Shown here: positions 62,386 to 64,000 of the stretch, piece by piece
Numbering within the stretch: the stretch's first letter is position 1
Layout of the letters: every line of letters starts with the position of its first letter
Source of the DNA: Candidatus Obscuribacterium magneticum
GTDB lineage: Bacteria > Elusimicrobiota > Elusimicrobia > F11
Assembly (NCBI GenBank): GCA_020523905.1
Contig: JAJAPZ010000003.1
Coordinates: 1 to 64,000, forward strand
Direction: 5' to 3'
DNA: 64,000 nucleotides
The notes under the pieces: generated by a model
Database searches by the model: none
What the model was told of the DNA's origin: nothing
The model's input: only the letters and a program-made list of their open reading frames with translations
Program-made: the position numbers and the translations under genes

Positions 62386-64000
62386 AGAAATTTTCCATGA
62401 AACTAATCTGGGCCTGTGTCTATTGCGTCCAATTGATCGGGGCCCCCTTGACGGGGTCAACCGCTCCCGCCGGTGAGAGTTCCGTTCCTGCGGTTCAGGA
62501 TGTCCGCGTGGAAGGATCCGACGTCATCATTGAGCTTTCACAGCTGATGCCTTATAAAACATCCAGCATGACATCCCCCTGGAGACTCATCATTGAAATT
62601 CCGGGGACCTTGTACAAAACCGGATTTAGTAAAAAGGATCTCAATACCCTGTTGGTACGCCGAGTGAGGGGGTATCAGTTCAAGGAAACCCCCCTGGTCT
62701 CCCGGGTCGTTGTCGATTTAAACGCCCCAGTCGACTACAAATCCTCCAACGTAGATAATAGTATTGTTATTAACTTCAGAAAAAACGAAGCCCTGGAAAG
62801 CCAACAGAAAAAGGAAGCGGCCGGGAAAGAAAAATCGATGCTGGGTCAGCGCCGAAGGGATCTGCTGAACTCCTTGCCGAAGGAAATCGTGACACTGGAT
62901 TTTGAAGGGGCCGACATTCGTGATGTCGTCCGCCTCATGTCCGAGACGAGCAACATCAATATCATTTACGGACCCGAGGTGGCCGGCACCATCACCATCC
63001 ATCTTAAACAGGTCCCTTTTGATGAAGCCTTCAATACCATTCTGAATCTCAAGGGTTTCGTCGCCAGCCAATTGGGGTCGAACATCCTTCGGGTAACCAC
63101 GCCGGAAATCCTTCAAAAAGAACAATCCAAAGCGGTGGTCTTCACCAAAACAATCCCCGTCAACTACATCAAGGCCCAGGAAATGCAGAAGCACATCCAG
63201 TCGATCATGTCGTCCGCCGGCCGCCGGGGCAACATCACAATCGCGGAAGAAACCAACAGCCTCGTTGTCACCGATACCCAGGACGGCCTTGCCCAAGCGG
63301 AACGGCTGATTGCCCAAATCGACAAAAAGCCGGCCCAAGTCATGATCGAAGCCCGCATCGTCGAAATCAATCTCAACAACGGCCTCGATGTGGGCGTTCA
63401 GTGGGAATACGCCAAGCAGAATTTTAAAACGGACGCATCGGGAGCGACGGAAAAAGCGACGACGTTTGGGTTACTTGACCGATCAGGAGGTTCTCGCATT
63501 TCTCAAACTGGAACATTCTCAGGATCAGGTGAGGAATCCATTGGAGCTATAGGTCCCGGTCAGGCGGGGACAGGAGTCAATCTCCCCGGTCCCGCCTCGG
63601 CCGCCATCACCTTCGGTATCGTGAAAAATCTTTCCGCCTTCAGCGCAACACTCTCCGCCCTGGTCAACCAAAGCAGGGCCAAAATCCTAGCCGCTCCAAA
63701 GGTCGTCACCATTAATGGTAAAGAAGCCAGAATACAAGCCGTTCAAGACATTCCTTTCCGCACCGCTGCCGTCTCGGCTTCCGGAGCGGTGGCCGAATCC
63801 TTCACCACGGTGAGTGCTGGTATCATCTTGGCGGTCACCCCCACGATCAACGCAGAAGACAAAATTACCCTCAAAATTGCACCCGAATCGAGTTTTCCAA
63901 CCGCCGACAGCACGCCGGCAGGCCCCATCATCCGCACCCGGAAAGCGGAAACCACGGTTATCGTCAAAGACGGAGATACACTGGTCATTGGGGGGCTTAT
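62382..64000 (+). CDS. pilQ: Type IV pilus secretin PilQ, 3' end outside window
   Basis: An open frame starting ATG 62382, inside the pilP stop, remains open to the last base, giving 539 codons. A signal peptide (about 1-30) and an AMIN domain (about 40-130, VRVEGSDVIIELSQLMPYKT) come first. The N0/STN domain (VTLDFEGADIRDVVRLMSETSNINIIYGPEV), an N1 domain (PVNYIKAQEMQKHIQSI) and the start of the secretin core (ILAAPKVVTINGKEARIQ) follow. The final barrel strands lie beyond the window. It forms the outer-membrane gate of the pilus. Confidence 0.94.
   Translation, partial: MKKFSMKLIWACVYCVQLIGAPLTGSTAPAGESSVPAVQDVRVEGSDVIIELSQLMPYKTSSMTSPWRLIIEIPGTLYKTGFSKKDLNTLLVRRVRGYQFKETPLVSRVVVDLNAPVDYKSSNVDNSIVINFRKNEALESQQKKEAAGKEKSMLGQRRRDLLNSLPKEIVTLDFEGADIRDVVRLMSETSNINIIYGPEVAGTITIHLKQVPFDEAFNTILNLKGFVASQLGSNILRVTTPEILQKEQSKAVVFTKTIPVNYIKAQEMQKHIQSIMSSAGRRGNITIAEETNSLVVTDTQDGLAQAERLIAQIDKKPAQVMIEARIVEINLNNGLDVGVQWEYAKQNFKTDASGATEKATTFGLLDRSGGSRISQTGTFSGSGEESIGAIGPGQAGTGVNLPGPASAAITFGIVKNLSAFSATLSALVNQSRAKILAAPKVVTINGKEARIQAVQDIPFRTAAVSASGAVAESFTTVSAGIILAVTPTINAEDKITLKIAPESSFPTADSTPAGPIIRTRKAETTVIVKDGDTLVIGGL

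Overview
The window is almost wall-to-wall protein coding (about 52 genes, all but one on the + strand, mid-50s GC by eye). It comes from a diderm bacterium with lipopolysaccharide and type IV pili. Evidence for the outer membrane is a full lipid A set (lpxD, lpxC, fabZ, lpxA, lpxI, lpxB, msbA), BamA/TamB/Skp, LolCD and Lnt. The same genome carries the McsA-McsB-ClpC protein-arginine kinase/unfoldase set best known from Firmicutes. Together with the gene order this suggests an uncultivated, deep-branching non-proteobacterial diderm (Elusimicrobiota/Omnitrophota-like). That placement is an inference and was not tested.

Layout. 1-3364: sulfur amino acid operon metY(partial)-cysK-metX-metW. 3365-4880: a palindromic repeat, one reverse-strand GT2 glycosyltransferase and a possible 59-aa gene. 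4881-8991: a secreted NHL/FN3/transglutaminase-like/TPR protein with a small Ala/Lys-rich exported partner. 9092-13445: metH, which carries an unusual repeat-like insert, then two small membrane proteins. 13464-17799: secA and lnt. 17877-19728: a HigBA-type toxin-antitoxin with a readable promoter/operator, directly followed by prfB with its programmed frameshift. 19746-24510: a lone receiver protein, lysS, lolC/E, lolD and ilvE. 24507-28690: mcsA-mcsB-clpC. 28768-45105: tamB, bamA, skp, then the lipid A operon, including a Gfo/Idh oxidoreductase between lpxI and lpxB, ending with msbA. 45102-49844: thiS, thiG, a PorV-like outer-membrane protein, recG and coaD. 49878-64000: a GT-C/TPR protein, then the type IV pilus locus pilB-pilT-pilC, a GT-C membrane protein, pilA, pilD and pilM-N-O-P-Q; pilQ runs off the end.

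How it works together. Many genes overlap by ATGA, so translational coupling is probably widespread. LolCD and Lnt mature and export lipoproteins; BamA/Skp/TamB build the outer membrane; the lpx genes and MsbA make and flip lipid A. The pilus locus encodes the extension and retraction ATPases, platform, pilin, peptidase, alignment complex and secretin. Two putative membrane glycosyltransferases beside or inside it could modify pilin.

Regulatory signals that can be read directly are the pilA promoter, the intrinsic terminator after pilA that lies 7 nt before pilD, a terminator-like hairpin between a candidate promoter and the start codon of pilM, and the HigBA operator. Three dispersed palindromic repeats with GNRA-type loops lie in gaps of the first 17 kb. 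I saw no tRNA, rRNA, CRISPR array, insertion sequence or phage gene. No completely new defence-type or similar system was recognised. The best leads are the in-frame repeat-like insert in MetH, the TA-prfB arrangement, the attenuator-like pil leader, the GnnA-like gene without GnnB, and the transglutaminase/NHL secreted pair.
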